Source: Rhizobiaceae bacterium CPCC 101076 (GTDB lineage Bacteria; Pseudomonadota; Alphaproteobacteria; Rhizobiales; Methylopilaceae). Taken from it: a DNA stretch of 64,000 nucleotides. Under the pieces are notes generated by a model. The model searched no databases. It saw only the letters and a program-made list of their open reading frames with translations, and was not told the DNA's origin. The stretch spans positions 1-64,000 of the forward strand of contig QDFX01000019.1 of NCBI GenBank assembly GCA_003347645.1, written 5' to 3'. The position numbers were made by a program, and so were the translations under genes. Each line of letters begins with the position of its first letter. Positions within the stretch are counted from its first letter, which is position 1. Below are positions 62,140-64,000 of the stretch, piece after piece.

Positions 62140-63447
62140 ATGAACGACAGCAACGCCATTCTCGCGCGGTTGCTGACCCTGCATCCGCGTGTAATCGACC
62201 TTTCGCTCGGCCGGATGACCCGCCTCCTGGATGCCCTCGGCAATCCGGAGCGGAGCCTGCCGCCGGTCATCCATGTCGCCGGCACCAACGGCAAGGGATC
62301 GACCGTCGCTTTCCTGCGCGCAATGCTGGAAGCCTCGGGCAAGAGCGTCCACGTCTACACCTCGCCCCATCTCGTTCGCTTCCACGAGCGCATCCGCCTC
62401 AATGGCAAGCTGGTGGACGAGGAGGCGCTCGTGGCCACGCTCGAAGAGGTCGAGCGGATCAATAACGGCGAGGCGATCACCCAGTTCGAGATCACAACGG
62501 CGGCGGCCTTCGTTCTTTTCGCGAGGCGCCCCGCCGATGTGCTCCTGCTGGAAGTCGGCCTTGGCGGCCGACTCGACGCCACCAACGTCGTCGATAGACC
62601 ATTGGCGTCGATCATCACGCCGGTGTCGATGGATCATTCGAGCTATCTCGGCGAGACCGTTGAGGCGATCGCCATCGAGAAGGCGGGCGTCCTGAAGCGT
62701 GGCGTCCCCGCCATCATCGCCGCGCAGATACCGTCGGTCCGCGACACGATCGAGGCCTGCGCCGGCGTCGCCCGGTCACCGTTGCTGATTTCTGGCCAGG
62801 ACTGGCAATCGCGTGAGGAACGCGGACGCCTCGTCTTCGAGGACGAACGCGGTCTGCTCGACCTGCCGTTGCCGCGCCTGCGCGGCCGCCATCAATATGA
62901 GAACGCCGGTGCCGCTATCGCGACCCTCCGCGCCCTGCCAGAGCTCGGCATCACCGGGGCGCATATCGAGGCGGGCCTGCTGAATGTCGACTGGCCGGCG
63001 CGCCTGCAGCGCCTGACCAAAGGTAATCTGCTCGACCTGCTCCCCCCGGAGACCGAGCTTTGGCTCGATGGCGGCCATAATCCCGATGGCGGCCGCGCCG
63101 TCGCGGCGACCATGGGCGAGCTGGAAGAGCGCGTCGGCCGCCCGCTGATCCTGGTGGCGGGCATGCTCAACACCAAGGATTCCGAGGGCTTTTTCGAACC
63201 CTTCCGGGGGCTTGCCGCGGGCGTCCATGCAGTGCCGATCACGTCGAGCGATGCCGGCCGCAGCCCCGCCGAAGTCGCCGAAGCTGCCGACTGGGCAGGG
63301 CTGCCGGCGCGACCTCACGATTCAATTGAGGACGCGCTCCGGTCGGTGATAGTCGAGGAAGGCCATCTGCCGCCTCGCGTCCTCATCACCGGATCGCTCT
63401 ACCTCGCGGGCGAGGTCCTCGCCCTGAACGGAACGCCACCGGTCTGA
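62140..63447 (+). CDS. folC: Bifunctional folylpolyglutamate synthase/dihydrofolate synthase
   Basis: Mur-ligase-like enzyme that adds glutamate to dihydropteroate and to folates. 435 residues, P-loop HVAGTNGKGSTVAF near residue 46, YTSPHLVRFHERIR, and LLEVGLGGRLDATNV. No ordinary RBS precedes ATG 62140; the nearest purine run, AGGATGAGG, lies in the arm of the intergenic repeat, about 13 bases upstream. Confidence 0.96.
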   Translation: MNDSNAILARLLTLHPRVIDLSLGRMTRLLDALGNPERSLPPVIHVAGTNGKGSTVAFLRAMLEASGKSVHVYTSPHLVRFHERIRLNGKLVDEEALVATLEEVERINNGEAITQFEITTAAAFVLFARRPADVLLLEVGLGGRLDATNVVDRPLASIITPVSMDHSSYLGETVEAIAIEKAGVLKRGVPAIIAAQIPSVRDTIEACAGVARSPLLISGQDWQSREERGRLVFEDERGLLDLPLPRLRGRHQYENAGAAIATLRALPELGITGAHIEAGLLNVDWPARLQRLTKGNLLDLLPPETELWLDGGHNPDGGRAVAATMGELEERVGRPLILVAGMLNTKDSEGFFEPFRGLAAGVHAVPITSSDAGRSPAEVAEAADWAGLPARPHDSIEDALRSVIVEEGHLPPRVLITGSLYLAGEVLALNGTPPV

Positions 63448-63456
63448 TGACAAAAA

Positions 63457-63480
63457 GGCCGGCGAAACGCCGGCCTTTTC
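63457..63480. terminator. Bidirectional terminator between folC and trxA
   Basis: GGCCGGCG/CGCCGGCC stem with AAA loop, flanked by AAAAA on the left and TTTTC then further T on the right, so it can end both the folC transcript and the converging trxA transcript. Confidence 0.9.
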
Positions 63481-63502
63481 TTCTTTTTGGCGTTCCCGGC
63501 GA

Positions 63503-63823
63503 TCAAACCGCGCTGTCGATCCACTGCTGGAGGCGAGCCTTCGGGGCAGCGCCGACGTGGTCGGAAACCTTCTGGCCGTTCTTGAAGACCATCAGGGCCG
63601 GGATCGAACGGATGCCGAACTGGGCCGCGATGGCCTGATTCTCATCAACGTTGACCTTGGCGACCTTGACCTTGCCGGCCATTTCGCCCGCGATCTCCTC
63701 GAGCGCCGGACCGATCATGCGGCAGGGACCGCACCATTCAGCCCAGAAGTCGACGACGACGGGAATGTCCGACTTGAGTACGTCAGCCTCGAAGCTGGAA
63801 TCGGTAACTTTCACGGTTGCCAT
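63503..63823 (-). CDS. trxA: Thioredoxin
   Basis: Disulfide reductant of 106 residues with the active site Trp-Cys31-Gly-Pro-Cys34, the FWAEW strand before it and cis-Pro in RSIPAL. Convergent with folC; downstream of addA on the same strand, the usual alphaproteobacterial addBA-trxA order. Confidence 0.98.
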   Translation of the reverse strand: MATVKVTDSSFEADVLKSDIPVVVDFWAEWCGPCRMIGPALEEIAGEMAGKVKVAKVNVDENQAIAAQFGIRSIPALMVFKNGQKVSDHVGAAPKARLQQWIDSAV

Positions 63824-63894
63824 GATCTGAAAACCTCATTTGGCCGAGAATCTCGGCGAAGTTGAACGAAAGGTAGGAAGCCGTCATTCGAGCG

Positions 63895-64000
63895 TCAAGG
63901 AATGCGGTGCATGCGCAGTACGCCGTCCAGTGCTGCGTCCAAACGGTTTGTGCCGAGCACATCGAGGCGGCGCGTCTTGGTCCAGAGTAGCGCCGCCTCG
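63895..64000 (-). CDS. addA: 3' end of addA (double-strand break repair helicase), partial
   Basis: The minus strand reads in frame into a TGA at 63895-63897. The last 34 codons include the segment EAALLWTKTRRLDVL and end LDGVLRMHRIP. AALLWT close to the C-terminus is characteristic of alphaproteobacterial AddA, and addA normally precedes trxA. The gene continues beyond the window edge. Seventy-one bases separate it from the trxA start. Confidence 0.75.
   Translation of the reverse strand, partial: EAALLWTKTRRLDVLGTNRLDAALDGVLRMHRIP

Overview
The window reads as chromosomal DNA of a high-GC alphaproteobacterium, most likely Hyphomicrobiales (Rhizobiales). Support comes from rph-rdgB-hemW, mutS-glnD, the glpR-glpD-glpSTPQU-V-glpK glycerol locus, an FYDLN-type acidic protein beside a tRNA and aroA-cmk-rpsA, trpFBA-accD-folC-trxA-addA, a GTTC-N7-GTTC LexA box, and palindromic intergenic elements of rhizobial type. 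The genus cannot be named from sequence alone. I see no insertion sequence, prophage, integrase or CRISPR array.

Layout. 1-445: no clear gene, with a nested palindromic element. 446-14227: housekeeping run on the plus strand (small Cys-rich ORF, rph, rdgB, hemW, rsmI, yraN, gshB, comM with an SOS box, mutS, glnD) with one convergent lipoprotein (LpoA/Peripla_BP_6 type). 14224-17750: GNAT acetyltransferase, orphan TAXI binding protein, hrcA, DUF1150 and hsp20, the last with a predicted RpoH promoter and ROSE-like RNA thermometer. 17928-29040: glycerol catabolism and ABC uptake operon with an RNase T2 gene placed between glpV and glpK. 29125-30809: a two-gene ABC exporter. 30810-31816: three very small genes and hairpins. 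31817-38704: surface polysaccharide cluster (nucleotide-sugar dehydrogenase, four glycosyltransferase domains, one fused to a deacetylase).

50149-38701 (minus strand): a tightly packed run that is the most unusual part of the window. It encodes a 904-residue ABC exporter-like protein with degraded ATPase motifs, a stand-alone cyclic-nucleotide-binding protein, a CyaC-like membrane protein (diheme-b anchor, 2Fe-2S domain, class III cyclase domain), a complete peptide-type ABC importer, and a small methyltransferase. Overlapping ATGA/GTGA junctions tie these genes together. This suggests a signalling module in which respiratory redox state could be linked through a cyclic nucleotide to transport. 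The cyclase domain itself departs from the canonical active site.

50262-64000: secreted polysaccharide lyase, methyltransferase, tRNA-Ala(GGC), FYDLN protein, aroA-cmk-rpsA, sppA-ihfB-lapA, trpFBA-accD-folC, trxA and the 3' end of addA.
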